Positions 1 to 8,980 of a DNA stretch of 64,000 nt are shown here, in pieces. The DNA comes from Flavobacteriales bacterium (GTDB lineage: Bacteria; Bacteroidota; Bacteroidia; Flavobacteriales_F; PHOS-HE28): positions 496,001 to 560,000 of the forward strand of contig JADJLR010000001.1 in NCBI GenBank assembly GCA_016710015.1, in the 5' to 3' direction. How positions within the stretch are numbered: the first letter of the stretch is position 1; each line of letters opens with the position of its first letter. Made by a program: the position numbers and the translations under genes. Below the pieces are notes generated by a model, which was not told the DNA's origin, did no database searches, and worked only from the letters and a program-made list of their open reading frames with translations.

Positions 1-1
1 C

Positions 2-739
2 ATCCCTTACCACAAGCTCTATCAGCAGACGGTCCGGGTGGAGGTGGATGGGCTCGGGGCATTCGATGGCTATGCGAATCGTGATTCGTTGAAATACCGA
101 TCCCACTATGGGTTGGAGCACATCCCTACCCTACTGCGCGGCACCTTGCGTAAAGCCGGTTTCTGTCAGGCCTGGGATGCTTTCGTGCAATTGGGTTGCA
201 CCGAGGATGGATTCGCAATGGAACTGGGCGCGAACGCCACTTGGAGTGATTTCCTGGATGCCTTTCTGCCCCATTGCCAGGAATGTGCCACCCGCGAGAA
301 TCTGGCGAACTACCTCGGTCTGGAGCATCAAGGAGAAACGATGCGCAAATTGGACTGGCTCGGCCTATTCGACGGACGTCCCATCGGCATTGCGGGCCGT
401 TCCCCCGCTGCGACCTTACAGCACTTGCTGGAGCAGAAATGGAAACTGGGGCCTACGGATAAGGATCTGGTGGTCATGTGGCACCACTTCCGGTACCATG
501 TGGAGGGCCAACACCAGAGCATCCATGCCTCCTTGGCGGTGATCGGGAAGGACCAGACTGAAACAGCCATGGCGCAAACAGTAGGCTTGCCCATTGCCAT
601 GGCGTGCAAGTTGGTGCTGAACGGCGAACTACAGGATCGCGGTGTGATGCTTCCCCTGAAACCCGTGATCTACGAACCCGTTTTGAACGAGTTGGAAACG
701 CTGGGTATCACCTTCCACGAGGAGGAAGTGGAAGTCTGA
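2..739 (+). CDS. saccharopine dehydrogenase family protein, 5'-truncated by window edge
   Basis: The frame is open from the first bases of the window, so the N-terminal Rossmann domain lies outside. What remains is the substrate-binding/C-terminal half of a saccharopine reductase (Lys9-type) protein: the segment RDSLKYRSHYGLEHIPTLLR followed by GTLRKAGFCQAW and later VMWHHFRYHVEG and AMAQTVGLPIAMACKLVL matches that family closely. The family interconverts saccharopine and allysine-glutamate in lysine metabolism in the cytoplasm. The GTG at 38 is internal to the domain and not a real start. The gene runs convergently into trmN6 with only 6 nt between stop codons. Family assignment is confident; direction of the reaction in vivo cannot be told from sequence. 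Confidence 0.85.
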   Translation: MPYHKLYQQTVRVEVDGLGAFDGYANRDSLKYRSHYGLEHIPTLLRGTLRKAGFCQAWDAFVQLGCTEDGFAMELGANATWSDFLDAFLPHCQECATRENLANYLGLEHQGETMRKLDWLGLFDGRPIGIAGRSPAATLQHLLEQKWKLGPTDKDLVVMWHHFRYHVEGQHQSIHASLAVIGKDQTETAMAQTVGLPIAMACKLVLNGELQDRGVMLPLKPVIYEPVLNELETLGITFHEEEVEV

Positions 740-748
740 TCCGGATCA
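737..748. other. palindrome holding the stop codons of two convergent genes
   Basis: TGATCCGGATCA is a perfect 12-bp palindrome. Its first TGA ends the saccharopine dehydrogenase gene on the plus strand and its last TCA is the TGA stop of trmN6 on the minus strand. It is too short to be a convincing terminator by itself. Confidence 0.5.
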
Positions 749-1456
749 GAAATTCAGCATCAGATCGCTGATGAGCGCACGGTATTCGGGCGAATAATCG
801 AAAGGCCCCGTGGCTTCCACGGTGATCTCCTGATCGTGTACCGAACCACGCAAGCGGTCCAATTCCAGCAGAATGCGTTTGGCGGGTCGGTGTGGCACGT
901 ACCGAACGACGCATCTCCGCTTCGGATAGAGGCTGACCCGAGCCGCTTCATGTATCAGGTCGGCTTCTCGATCCAAGGGGACGATCACTGAGAAACGGCC
1001 TTCCGGTAGGAGCAACTGCCTCACCGAATCAAGCAGGTCCGGGAACGAGAGTTCATCGCCGTGCTTGGCCAAGTCGACCCGCTCATCCGGCGACCTGGAA
1101 TACCCGGAATAATACGGTGGATTGCAGATGATCAGATCGTATTGCGCGTCCGAGCGCATCCGTCGGACATCCATGCAGTACACATGCAATCGATCCGCCC
1201 AAGGACTCGCCGCCGCATTCTCTTTGGCCTGATCGGCCGATGCATCATCGATCTCCACAGCATGGATACTGGCCGTGGCATTGCGCTGCGCCGCGATCAA
1301 CGCGAGGACACCGGTGCCCGTTCCGATATCCAGGATCCGCGTGGCTCCCAAATGGTCCACCCAGGCACCGAACAGCACACCATCGGTCCCCACCTTCAAA
1401 GCGCAGCGATCCTGTTGGATGGTGAACTGCTTGAAGCGGAAAGAAGGTTTGGCCAT
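746..1456 (-). CDS. trmN6: tRNA1(Val) (adenine(37)-N6)-methyltransferase
   Basis: A 236-residue class I SAM-dependent methyltransferase. The start FRFKQFTIQQDRCALKVGTD is the signature of the TrmN6/YfiC family, followed by the SAM-binding glycine motif ILDIGTGTGVLALIAAQR (about residues 40-58) and the N6-adenine catalytic motif NPPY in IICNPPYYSG. The family methylates A37 of tRNA1(Val). It starts 4 nt after the rimM stop codon, so it is the third gene of an rpsP-rimM-trmN6 transcription unit devoted to translation. Length matches the family (about 240 aa). Confidence 0.9.
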   Translation of the reverse strand: MAKPSFRFKQFTIQQDRCALKVGTDGVLFGAWVDHLGATRILDIGTGTGVLALIAAQRNATASIHAVEIDDASADQAKENAAASPWADRLHVYCMDVRRMRSDAQYDLIICNPPYYSGYSRSPDERVDLAKHGDELSFPDLLDSVRQLLLPEGRFSVIVPLDREADLIHEAARVSLYPKRRCVVRYVPHRPAKRILLELDRLRGSVHDQEITVEATGPFDYSPEYRALISDLMLNF

Positions 1457-1460
1457 CCAC

Positions 1461-1988
1461 TCACCGGTCGCGATATAGATCCACCAACCCCGGTGGGGTT
1501 CGCACCAGCAGCGAATTCGTTTCCGGGTCGATCCCCAGGATCATCTCATCGGCCAATGGGACCATCACTTCTTGCTCGCCATGCAGGATCACAAGCACCG
1601 GATTCTTCGCTGAACCATCGATCCCCGTAACCTCACCCAAGTCGCCGTGCTCCTCGTCGCGCACGATCATGCCGATGAAGTCTTCCGGGTCCCAACTTTC
1701 GTCGCTTCCATCGGCGAGCAGGCCGGGTGGTGCGTAGAGATCACACCCTACCAGAATGCCCGCGCTCTGCGGATCATCGAAGTCATCGAATTTCACCAAC
1801 AGGTCCCGGCCTTTATCGTGCAATTTGCTGTAGAAGAAAGGCACTTTCTGACCTTCGATGTCCACGAAGAACGAGCCGACGTGTACCAGATCATCCAGAT
1901 CACAATCCTCCAAATGGACCGTCAGTTCACCGCGGTGGCCCCACGGCTTGCCCAGCTTACCTATCCGGTGGAGGCTATCCAGATCCAT
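1461..1988 (-). CDS. rimM: ribosome maturation factor RimM
   Basis: A 175-residue protein opening with HRIGKLGKPWGHRGELTVHL, the conserved start of the RimM barrel domain, and continuing into a PRC-barrel-like half (FIGMIVRDEEHGDLGEVTGI, then LVILHGEQEVMVPLADEMIL, and the end VRTPPGLVDLYRD). RimM assists maturation of the 30S head and binds S19. It lies directly downstream of rpsP (S16), the usual arrangement, with a terminator-like hairpin between the two. Length is normal for the family. Confidence 0.93.
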   Translation of the reverse strand: MDLDSLHRIGKLGKPWGHRGELTVHLEDCDLDDLVHVGSFFVDIEGQKVPFFYSKLHDKGRDLLVKFDDFDDPQSAGILVGCDLYAPPGLLADGSDESWDPEDFIGMIVRDEEHGDLGEVTGIDGSAKNPVLVILHGEQEVMVPLADEMILGIDPETNSLLVRTPPGLVDLYRDR

Positions 1989-2020
1989 GGGTTGAAATTA
2001 TGCCGTTTTAGCGATGCCCA

Positions 2021-2055
2021 CGAAAAAGCCCGTGCCCTTTGTAGAGCACGGGCTT
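2021..2055 (-). terminator. hairpin terminator or attenuator between rpsP and rimM
   Basis: Perfect 10-bp stem (arms 2026-2035 and 2046-2055, AAGCCCGTGC/GCACGGGCTT) with a 10-nt loop, followed on the minus strand by TTTTTCG. It lies 16 nt past the rpsP stop and 33 nt before rimM, so it should reduce, rather than abolish, transcription of rimM-trmN6 relative to the more abundant ribosomal protein. Confidence 0.75.
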
Positions 2056-2071
2056 CAGATCCGTTCTTGAT

Positions 2072-2707
2072 TTACTCGGCCGCTGGCTTTTCGCCTTCGG
2101 CAGGAGCGTCGGCCGCTGGAGCCTCTGCAACTGGAGCTTCGGCAGCCGGCGTCTCAACCGCAGGAGCTTCCGCAACTGGAGCTTCAGCAGGCACTTCCGC
2201 AACGGCTTCCTCGGTCACCATCGGCTCGATCACCGGTGGGGCGCTGAGTGCAGCGAGCTTGGCGCTGTGTACAGCAGCCATGTCCGAAGCAACCTTACGC
2301 TCAGCATCAAGACGTGCCTTGGACAAGGCCTCTGCGCCTTGCGCCAATGAGTTCTTCTTGCCTTCGACCTTGGCGTTCTTTTCGTTCTTCCAAATGTCAA
2401 AACGACGATCGGCTTCTTCCTGGGTGAATGCACCCTTCTTCACGCCATTGGCGAGGTGGTTCTTGTAGACCACTCCCGAATAGCTAAGGATGGCCCGGCA
2501 CGTATCGCTGGGCTGGGCACCTTTCTGTAGCCAATCCATGGCCTTTTCGATGTTCACCTCTACGAATGCAGGGTTGTGGTTCGGATCATAGGCACCGATC
2601 CGTTCGATGTACTTCCCGTCGCGTGGTGCGCGGGAATCGGCTACTACGACGTGGTAGTACGGCCGGCCTTTTTTGCCCTTTCTCTGAAGGCGGATGCGAG
2701 TTGGCAT
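2072..2707 (-). CDS. rpsP: 30S ribosomal protein S16 with long Ala/Pro/Glu tail
   Basis: The first 80 residues are classical S16 (MPTRIRLQRKGKKGRPYYHV, then RIGAYDPN and the DWLQKGAQPSDTCRAIL segment). I start at 2707, where MPTRIRL begins; an upstream in-frame extension to 2767 has no S16 similarity. The total is 211 residues, far more than the 80-90 of E. coli S16. The extra part is a charged helical stretch (about 100-160) and a low-complexity tail of repeated APVAEAPA-like units. Extended S16 tails are known in Bacteroidota, but this one is long. First gene of the operon with rimM and trmN6. Confidence 0.95.
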   Translation of the reverse strand: MPTRIRLQRKGKKGRPYYHVVVADSRAPRDGKYIERIGAYDPNHNPAFVEVNIEKAMDWLQKGAQPSDTCRAILSYSGVVYKNHLANGVKKGAFTQEEADRRFDIWKNEKNAKVEGKKNSLAQGAEALSKARLDAERKVASDMAAVHSAKLAALSAPPVIEPMVTEEAVAEVPAEAPVAEAPAVETPAAEAPVAEAPAADAPAEGEKPAAE

Positions 2708-2824
2708 GTCGCTAGTTGTGTTTGTTTTCCCGGAATTGGGGGTGCAAAGATGCGCTTTTACGTTCAAATGGCAAAGCGCACCACTGCGGAACAGCTTCTG
2801 GCACCTTGCACGAACTTTGGCCAG

Positions 2825-5065
2825 ATGCGGATCACCCTACTCTTCGGCCTGTTATTGACATGTGCTGCCCACGGACAGGCCCCTCTGCCGACTTTGATAC
2901 CCATGCCAGCACAGGTGCGGATGGAAGAAGGAGTTTGCCGCCTGGACCGCCCATGGCGCTTGCAAAGAGGGAGCCAAGATGTCTCCGCGATCACCGCCCT
3001 CCTTGGCGAGGAATTGTCGGATCTGGGTGGCCAGCAGGACACTCATGCCGGAGACACCTTTTCTATCGACCTGCAACTCGTAGCGTTCGACACTTTGTTG
3101 CCCGCTGGATACCATAGCGTAGTCATTCGCGAGTCAGGTGTGACCATCATTGCGCCGGACGCAGAAGGTTTATTCCAAGGAAGCCGCACCTTGATCCAGC
3201 TTCTGGATACCGACCAGCCATCCATTCCATGTGCTACCATCACCGATCACCCACGCTTTCAATGGCGAGGCATGCATCTCGATGTTTGTCGCCATTTCTT
3301 CCCCGTGGAGTTCGTCAAGAAGTACATCGACCTGCTGGCACGGTACAAGATGAACACCTTCCATTGGCACTTGACCGATGATCAGGGATGGCGGATCGAG
3401 ATCAAGAAGTACCCGAAGTTGACCGAGATCGGTAGCTGGCGCAGTGGTAGCCAAGTCGGGCCATACGGCCGTAGGGAATACGACAGCATCTCCTATGGTG
3501 GCTATTACACGCAGGAGCAGATCCGCGAGGTGGTGGCCTACGCTGCGGCGCGACACATTACGGTAGTGCCGGAGATCGAAATGCCGGGCCATGCGATGGC
3601 TGCGCTCGCTGCATACCCGGAATTGGGCTGTACCGGAGGACCGTACGAAGTGCAGAAAGGCTGGGGCGTATTCGAAGATGTCTTATGCGCCGGGAACGAC
3701 AGTGTGTTCAGCTTCATGCAGAACGTGCTGACCGAAGTGATGGAACTTTTCCCGAGCGAGATCATCCACATCGGTGGTGATGAATGTCCCAAGGAGAGCT
3801 GGAAGAAATGTCCGAAGTGCCAGTCGCGGATGAAGGCCGAAGGCTTGAAGGACGAGCACGCCTTGCAGAGCTACTTCATCCTACGGATAGAAAAGTTCGT
3901 GAATTCGAAAGGCCGGAAGATCATCGGCTGGGACGAGATCCTGGAAGGCGGCCTTGCGCCCAATGCAGCGGTGATGAGTTGGCGCGGAACCGAGGGCGGT
4001 ATTGCCGCAGCGAAGAGTGGACACTATGCTGTGATGAGCCCTGGCAGCCATTGCTACTTCGATCACTACCAAGGCGACCCAGCGAACGAACCCTTGGCGA
4101 TCGGCGGCTACACCACGGTGCAGAAAGTGTACAGCTACGAGCCGATCCCAGCGGAATTGAATGCGGAGCAAGCGAAGTACATCCTTGGCGCGCAAGGCAA
4201 CGTTTGGACGGAATACATCCTCACGCCTGAACACGTGGAGTACATGGCCCTCCCGCGTATGCTGGCGCTGGCGGAAGTGCTGTGGACGCCGAAGGAGAAA
4301 CGGAATGAGGCGGATTTCATCCGGCGGATGGAGAAGGAGCTTTCGTGGTTGGAAGCGATGAACGTGAATGCGAGTAAAAGCTTGTATCAGGTAAGATTCA
4401 AACTGAGCCAGGGCCGTGATCCCGGAACGATCCTGGTGCGCACTCCTTATGATGGAAAGGGCGGAGTAATGGTTTGGCAAGAGCCCGAAGCGATCCTTGC
4501 TGCGGATGGAGATGGCTTGACCGTGCGTTCCGACGCGGTGATCAAAGCGCATGGATACCTCGGTGGCGGACCTGCACCTGCTGACACATCCACCGTCACG
4601 ATCAAATTCAACAAAGCCACCGCACAGAAGGTCACCCTAAGCGAACCTCCCAACGAACGCTACAACGAAGGCGGCGCATTCACTTTGGTCGATGGCATCA
4701 CCGCGCAAGACAAACGCGTGAATACCGAATGGCTCGGCTGGCGAAAGAGCGTGACCATCACTGTTGATCTGGGTAGTGTGCAGGAGATCAACTACCTCGG
4801 CATCGGGGCCTTGAACGAGACCCATAGCTGGATCCACCTTCCGGAGAAGGTCGACTTCCTTACAAGTCCGGATGGAAAGACCTTCATCCCGTATGGCACA
4901 CGAATACAGAAGTCGAAAGGCGGTCGGGTTGCTTTCGGTGTGGAGAAGGTCGGGGAAGCGCGTTATGTGCGTTTCGCGGTAAAGCACTCCGGCAATATCC
5001 CCGAAGGCTTTCCAGGGGCAGGGGATCCGGCGTGGCTGTTCTTGGATGAGGTGGAAGTGCGATAA
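2825..5065 (+). CDS. secreted beta-N-acetylhexosaminidase, GH20
   Basis: A 746-residue secreted glycosidase that releases terminal GlcNAc/GalNAc. It begins with a signal peptide (MRITLLFGLLLTCAAHGQ); the frame extends upstream to 2576 but without family similarity, so I start at 2825. A GH20b-type N-terminal domain is followed by the TIM barrel from FQWRGMHLDVCRHFFPVEFV. The catalytic Asp-Glu pair is D319-E320 in HIGGDECPKESW, with the substrate tryptophan in VMSWRGTEGG. After about residue 520 come a chitobiase-type C-terminal domain and an F5/8-type carbohydrate-binding region near LGIGALNETHSWIHLP. No T9SS sorting domain is seen, so it is likely periplasmic or outer-membrane associated. 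Confidence 0.92.
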   Translation: MRITLLFGLLLTCAAHGQAPLPTLIPMPAQVRMEEGVCRLDRPWRLQRGSQDVSAITALLGEELSDLGGQQDTHAGDTFSIDLQLVAFDTLLPAGYHSVVIRESGVTIIAPDAEGLFQGSRTLIQLLDTDQPSIPCATITDHPRFQWRGMHLDVCRHFFPVEFVKKYIDLLARYKMNTFHWHLTDDQGWRIEIKKYPKLTEIGSWRSGSQVGPYGRREYDSISYGGYYTQEQIREVVAYAAARHITVVPEIEMPGHAMAALAAYPELGCTGGPYEVQKGWGVFEDVLCAGNDSVFSFMQNVLTEVMELFPSEIIHIGGDECPKESWKKCPKCQSRMKAEGLKDEHALQSYFILRIEKFVNSKGRKIIGWDEILEGGLAPNAAVMSWRGTEGGIAAAKSGHYAVMSPGSHCYFDHYQGDPANEPLAIGGYTTVQKVYSYEPIPAELNAEQAKYILGAQGNVWTEYILTPEHVEYMALPRMLALAEVLWTPKEKRNEADFIRRMEKELSWLEAMNVNASKSLYQVRFKLSQGRDPGTILVRTPYDGKGGVMVWQEPEAILAADGDGLTVRSDAVIKAHGYLGGGPAPADTSTVTIKFNKATAQKVTLSEPPNERYNEGGAFTLVDGITAQDKRVNTEWLGWRKSVTITVDLGSVQEINYLGIGALNETHSWIHLPEKVDFLTSPDGKTFIPYGTRIQKSKGGRVAFGVEKVGEARYVRFAVKHSGNIPEGFPGAGDPAWLFLDEVEVR

Positions 5066-5147
5066 GCCATCTACCCGAAGCAACACACCGGGCTCCCCCT
5101 TCGTCTTGAAATCACGTTCTTCGTTGCATCAACCATCCACCACACTC

Positions 5148-7538
5148 ATGATCCGTACCAATACATTCCTTGCTACCGCCTTACTTTCGATCGGCTCACT
5201 ATTGGCTCGAGCTCCCGGGGTTTGCCCACCGGGTCAAAGCGAATTGATCGTCTCCGTTGTTCCGGACGGGTGGCCATCTGAGATCTCTTGGACCTTGACA
5301 CAGGATGGGAATATGCTGGCGATCGGCAGCGCTGCGGGTGGATCCACCTGCGTTACCGATGGCGAGTGCATGATATTCACGATGATGGACTCCTTCGGTG
5401 ATGGTATTACCGGAGCTGGCGGATACACCGTGACACTGGGCGGTGTGCTTGTGGCGAGCGGCGGAAATGGTCACGGCAACAATTACACCTACACACAGAC
5501 CACAGAGATCAACTGTCCGCCCGGCTTCAGCTGTGGAAGTCCAATGCCCGTTAGCGAAGGCGTGCATGAGGCACCTACTGCCGATACGTGGTACAGTTTC
5601 ACCGCGACCGTTAGCGGCGTATACCTTATTACGACATGCAATTTGGCGAGTTGCGATACCCGCATCTGGGTGTATGATCATTGTTCCGGCCTGGTCCCTG
5701 ATGAAAGTCCGGCCGGTACCATGTACTATGCCGATGGTGGCTGCAACTCCGGTCCACAGGCCGAACTCTCGGCGAACCTCGGAGAGGGGGAATCTGTTTA
5801 CATCCGGATCGGCGACTCCAATGAGGCTTGCATGGAAACTTCCATACCATGGTCCGTTTCGTATGTCGGTCCCATCTCTGGTTGCACCGACTTCAACTCC
5901 TGCAACTTCGACCCCTTGGCCACTGTGGATGACGGTAGCTGCATTGCATGGGGAAGCATTGAATGCCCGCAGGCGCCCGACCTGATCGTGGATCAGAACC
6001 GTATCGTGACCTCCTTGAATTTGAGCACGTACACCGCCGACCAAGGGAACTGCTACATCGCCGAAGGATGCCTTACGGGTTACGGCGATCGAGAGATCCT
6101 GCGATTCAGTACGCGGATCGCCAACATCGGGCAGTTGGATTACTACATCGGAACGCCTGCAGCGAATCCAGACCAGTTCGAACTGGTGAATTGCCACGGC
6201 CACACGCACTATAAGGGATATGCGGAGTATCTCTTGTATGATGGCGAAGGACAAGAGTTGGCGATCGGATTCAAGAACGGTTTCTGCGTGATGGACATCG
6301 ATTGCGCCGGCGGAGGAACAAGCCAGTACGGATGTGGCAACATGGGCATCAGTGCTGGATGTGCGGATGTATACAGCAGCGGAACCAGTTGCAACTGGCT
6401 CGATATCACCGGTGTGCCGGAGGGGACATACACCCTCGTTGTGCGTACCAACTGGGACAACGACCCGGACGCATTGGGCCGTATGGAAAGCGACCACTTC
6501 AACAACTGGGCACAGGTCTGCATCTTCATCGACCGCACCCCTACCCTCGCGATCACCATCGATTCGAACTGCGACCCGTATGTGGATTGCCAAGGAGAGA
6601 TCTACGGACCAGCGCAGATGGACTGTTTGGGTACGTGTGCAGGCACGGCATTGATCGGCGACCTCAACGCGGATGCTGCACAGAACGCGGTCGACGTGAA
6701 CTTGTACATGAGCGGGATCATGGGTGATGATCTGTCACCTCTTCCCTGCATCGACATCGACCAGGATGGGCACGTCACCGTGACCGATGCCGCGCTGATG
6801 TCCTTCTGTAATTACTGGAACATCTACAATCACCCGCCGGACAGTGCGGCGGTGCATGACCACTGCAACTTCCCGTTCGTCGAGATCATCAACCCTTTCG
6901 ATCAGGTGACCTTCACGATCGGAGCGCTGGACATGAGCGAGGGATGGATGGACATCCATGTGCGTAACCCGAACCGCAGAATGCTGGGCTACGAATTGAT
7001 GCTGAGCGGTGTGCAGATCACGGATGTGGAAAGCTTGTACGATCCTGTCGCTTACCCAGCTACACCAGCATTCGCATTCGGCACGGGTCACCTGATGTGC
7101 CTGAGCCAAGTAGACTCATTGATCGAACGTGGACCGGAATTCAAACCCTTGTGTCGTGTACATTTCATGGAATCGACAGCACTGATCTGCATTGAAGAGG
7201 TGATCGACGTGGTGAACGAGAACTACCACAACAGCGTGAATTCGTTGGAGAATGCCTGTGCGACGATCACCGGAGTGGGTGAACTTGGGGTTGACCAAGG
7301 GATCCGTGTATTCCCGAACCCCTTCACCGATCGTACTACGGTACTGTACCCTCCTTCCCTTGGGGAGTTGGTAAGCTTGAATGTCTTTGACAATCAAGGT
7401 CGCATCGTACAACGTCAAATGGATCCGCAAGGCACCGGCAAATTCACGGTAGATGGCAGCGGACTCGCTTCTGGAGCCTACCACTACCAGTTGACCGGCG
7501 CGATCAACGGAGCCGGAAAACTGCACGTGGAACACTAA
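5148..7538 (+). CDS. secreted lysyl-oxidase-like protein with dockerin-like and T9SS domains
   Basis: A 796-residue secreted protein. Order: signal peptide (MIRTNTFLATALLSIGSLLA); an N-terminal beta domain with a PPC-like segment (about 130-240); a GCTDFNSCNFDP cassette (about 244-263); a lysyl oxidase catalytic domain (about 270-470); dockerin-like Ca-binding repeats GDLNADAAQNAVDVN and DIDQDGHVTVTDAAL (about 502-557); a cohesin-like stretch; and a T9SS type A sorting domain (FPNPFTDRTTV to the end). In the oxidase domain the copper triad HxHxH is H350, H352, H354 (CHGHTHYKGY); K376 (GFKNGFC) and Y409 (GCADVY) align with human LOX K320 and Y355, which form the lysine tyrosylquinone cofactor. 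The family oxidises peptidyl lysine to allysine. Substrate here is unknown. Confidence 0.85.
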   Translation: MIRTNTFLATALLSIGSLLARAPGVCPPGQSELIVSVVPDGWPSEISWTLTQDGNMLAIGSAAGGSTCVTDGECMIFTMMDSFGDGITGAGGYTVTLGGVLVASGGNGHGNNYTYTQTTEINCPPGFSCGSPMPVSEGVHEAPTADTWYSFTATVSGVYLITTCNLASCDTRIWVYDHCSGLVPDESPAGTMYYADGGCNSGPQAELSANLGEGESVYIRIGDSNEACMETSIPWSVSYVGPISGCTDFNSCNFDPLATVDDGSCIAWGSIECPQAPDLIVDQNRIVTSLNLSTYTADQGNCYIAEGCLTGYGDREILRFSTRIANIGQLDYYIGTPAANPDQFELVNCHGHTHYKGYAEYLLYDGEGQELAIGFKNGFCVMDIDCAGGGTSQYGCGNMGISAGCADVYSSGTSCNWLDITGVPEGTYTLVVRTNWDNDPDALGRMESDHFNNWAQVCIFIDRTPTLAITIDSNCDPYVDCQGEIYGPAQMDCLGTCAGTALIGDLNADAAQNAVDVNLYMSGIMGDDLSPLPCIDIDQDGHVTVTDAALMSFCNYWNIYNHPPDSAAVHDHCNFPFVEIINPFDQVTFTIGALDMSEGWMDIHVRNPNRRMLGYELMLSGVQITDVESLYDPVAYPATPAFAFGTGHLMCLSQVDSLIERGPEFKPLCRVHFMESTALICIEEVIDVVNENYHNSVNSLENACATITGVGELGVDQGIRVFPNPFTDRTTVLYPPSLGELVSLNVFDNQGRIVQRQMDPQGTGKFTVDGSGLASGAYHYQLTGAINGAGKLHVEH

Positions 7539-7561
7539 AAGGCAGCACTTCATTTTGATAC

Positions 7562-7590
7562 CGCCCGGAAAGCTTCGAACTTTCCGGGCG
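7562..7590. terminator. strong hairpin between two genes
   Basis: Perfect 11-bp stem CGCCCGGAAAG/CTTTCCGGGCG with a 7-nt loop. It follows the lysyl-oxidase gene by 23 nt and ends 5 nt before the ATG at 7596. There is no T-tract on either strand, so it may be a terminator for the upstream gene or a structure that hides the start region of the next. Confidence 0.45.
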
Positions 7591-7595
7591 TTGTC

Positions 7596-7931
7596 ATGAA
7601 GAAGACCATCCTGCTTTCGTTCTTACTGCTCAGTGGGATCGTGACCTTTGGGCAGAACACCATCTGGAGCCACGCCATCGGCAATTGGCGGAACGGTCCG
7701 GTGGTGTACATCACCGAGTTGATCGAGACCACGGAATCCTTCACCACGCCACAACTGATCGAACGCTACAAAGCGGACTTCCCTGCACTGAAGGACGTCA
7801 CCGACATCGATGTGTTGCGCTTCGGGACCACAGAAGAAGGCGAAGAAAGCATCCGCACATTGAAAGCGAAATATGGCATGCGGAAACTGGAGGTGGAGGT
7901 CTTAATGATCCCATCCCTGTTGGAGCCTTAA
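7596..7931 (+). CDS. small secreted protein of unknown function
   Basis: A 111-residue protein with a clear signal peptide (MKKTILLSFLLLSGIVTFGQ). The mature part, beginning NTIWSHAIGNWRNGPVV and ending EVEVLMIPSLLEP, has no motif I recognise. It carries mixed alpha/beta composition without cysteines. Its TAA stop overlaps the TAA stop of the convergent NTF2-like gene by 2 nt. Confidence 0.6.
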   Translation: MKKTILLSFLLLSGIVTFGQNTIWSHAIGNWRNGPVVYITELIETTESFTTPQLIERYKADFPALKDVTDIDVLRFGTTEEGEESIRTLKAKYGMRKLEVEVLMIPSLLEP

Positions 7932-8383
7932 CCGGCGGCCATTGCCGTCTTGAGGCTCGCTGCAGCCACCGCCCGCACCTTGTTGCGCACCAACGGAGCC
8001 CAGCCCAGAAGCACGCCCGACATCCCCAAAGCTTGTCGCGACCAACGCCAGAGATCGAACACATCCGAATGGCGGTGGATCAACCCTTCCTTCAATGCTA
8101 TCGTGGTAGTGATCCGATTATGTACCGGCCGCTTGGTCCTGCTGAATGTGTACCACGCTTCCAATTTCACTTTCGCCGAAGTTGCATTCTCCTCCAGCAC
8201 ATTGAAGCTGATCCGCAGGTCGGTGCCACTGGTCAACAGCATCTTCCACATGGCACGCACTTCCTTCGCATCCAGGTCCGGGAAAACGGGATCGCTGAAC
8301 CGTGTTTCGTTGTGATAGCATGCGCCCATAGTTGCCCAGTCGTGTTGCTGGAAGGCGGAATAGAAACGCTGGATGGTGGACAT
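7928..8383 (-). CDS. NTF2/SnoaL-like protein
   Basis: A 151-residue protein starting MSTIQRFYSAFQQHDWATMG, the helix opening of the NTF2-like (SnoaL) cone fold, followed by CYHNETRFSDPVFPDLDAKE and the strand-rich half with VKLEAWYTFSRTKRPVHNRI. Such proteins act as small-molecule-binding or isomerase-like domains; the substrate is not predictable. I start at 8383 because the family opening begins there; the longer frame to 8482 adds an unrelated leader. Transcribed divergently from the OsmC gene (31 nt apart). Confidence 0.75.
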   Translation of the reverse strand: MSTIQRFYSAFQQHDWATMGACYHNETRFSDPVFPDLDAKEVRAMWKMLLTSGTDLRISFNVLEENATSAKVKLEAWYTFSRTKRPVHNRITTTIALKEGLIHRHSDVFDLWRWSRQALGMSGVLLGWAPLVRNKVRAVAAASLKTAMAAG

Positions 8384-8414
8384 GGGTTGAAGATATCGTT
8401 CCGAAATTGGTCCA

Positions 8415-8885
8415 ATGGAAAAGCAGCACAAATACACGCTCGACATGGAATGGCGCGGGAACCTCGGCCAAGGGACCACCACCTACGAGGGATACTCGCG
8501 AAAACACATCATCCGCATCAAAGGCAAGCCGGACCTGATTGCTACCGCCGATGTTCCTTTCCGGGGCGACCCCACGCTTCACAACCCCGAGGACCACTTG
8601 CTGGCTGCACTGAGCGGTTGCCACCTGTTGACGTACTTGGCCTTATGCGCCAGAGCCCGGATCAATGTGATCAGTTACCGGGATCACGCGGAAGGCACAC
8701 TCCTCTTGACGAAGGACGGCGGCGGGCACTTTTCTGACATCGTACTACAGCCTGAAGTGGTGGTGGCCGAAGAGGCCATGCTGGAAAAGGCGCGCTACTT
8801 CCACGGCGAAGTGCACAAGTATTGTTTCATTGCGCGAAGCGTGAATTTTCCGGTGCGGTGCGAGGCCAACGTGCGAGCGACCTGA
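8415..8885 (+). CDS. OsmC-family peroxiredoxin
   Basis: A 156-residue OsmC/Ohr-fold protein. The peroxidatic cysteine is C69 in ALSGCHLLTYL and the resolving cysteine is C137 in HKYCFIARSVNFPV, the spacing used by this family to reduce organic hydroperoxides in the cytoplasm. The N-terminal strands (YTLDMEWRGNLGQGTTTYEG) and NPEDHLLAALSGC are typical. It resembles the YhfA/OsmC-like branch with GDPTLHNPEDHLLA more than classical Ohr. Single gene, divergent from the NTF2-like gene. Confidence 0.85.
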   Translation: MEKQHKYTLDMEWRGNLGQGTTTYEGYSRKHIIRIKGKPDLIATADVPFRGDPTLHNPEDHLLAALSGCHLLTYLALCARARINVISYRDHAEGTLLLTKDGGGHFSDIVLQPEVVVAEEAMLEKARYFHGEVHKYCFIARSVNFPVRCEANVRAT

Positions 8886-8980
8886 TCGTCAACGATCACT
8901 CACCAACACCGACCACGGTCCACCGATCGATCGTTCGCGATCGTGGAAAACTGATCAGCCGATACCCCATCCTTCCCCGG

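Noticed and set aside
5199..6593. 464-residue minus-strand open frame opposite the lysyl-oxidase gene
   Set aside because: Antisense shadow; no domain, signal or start context.
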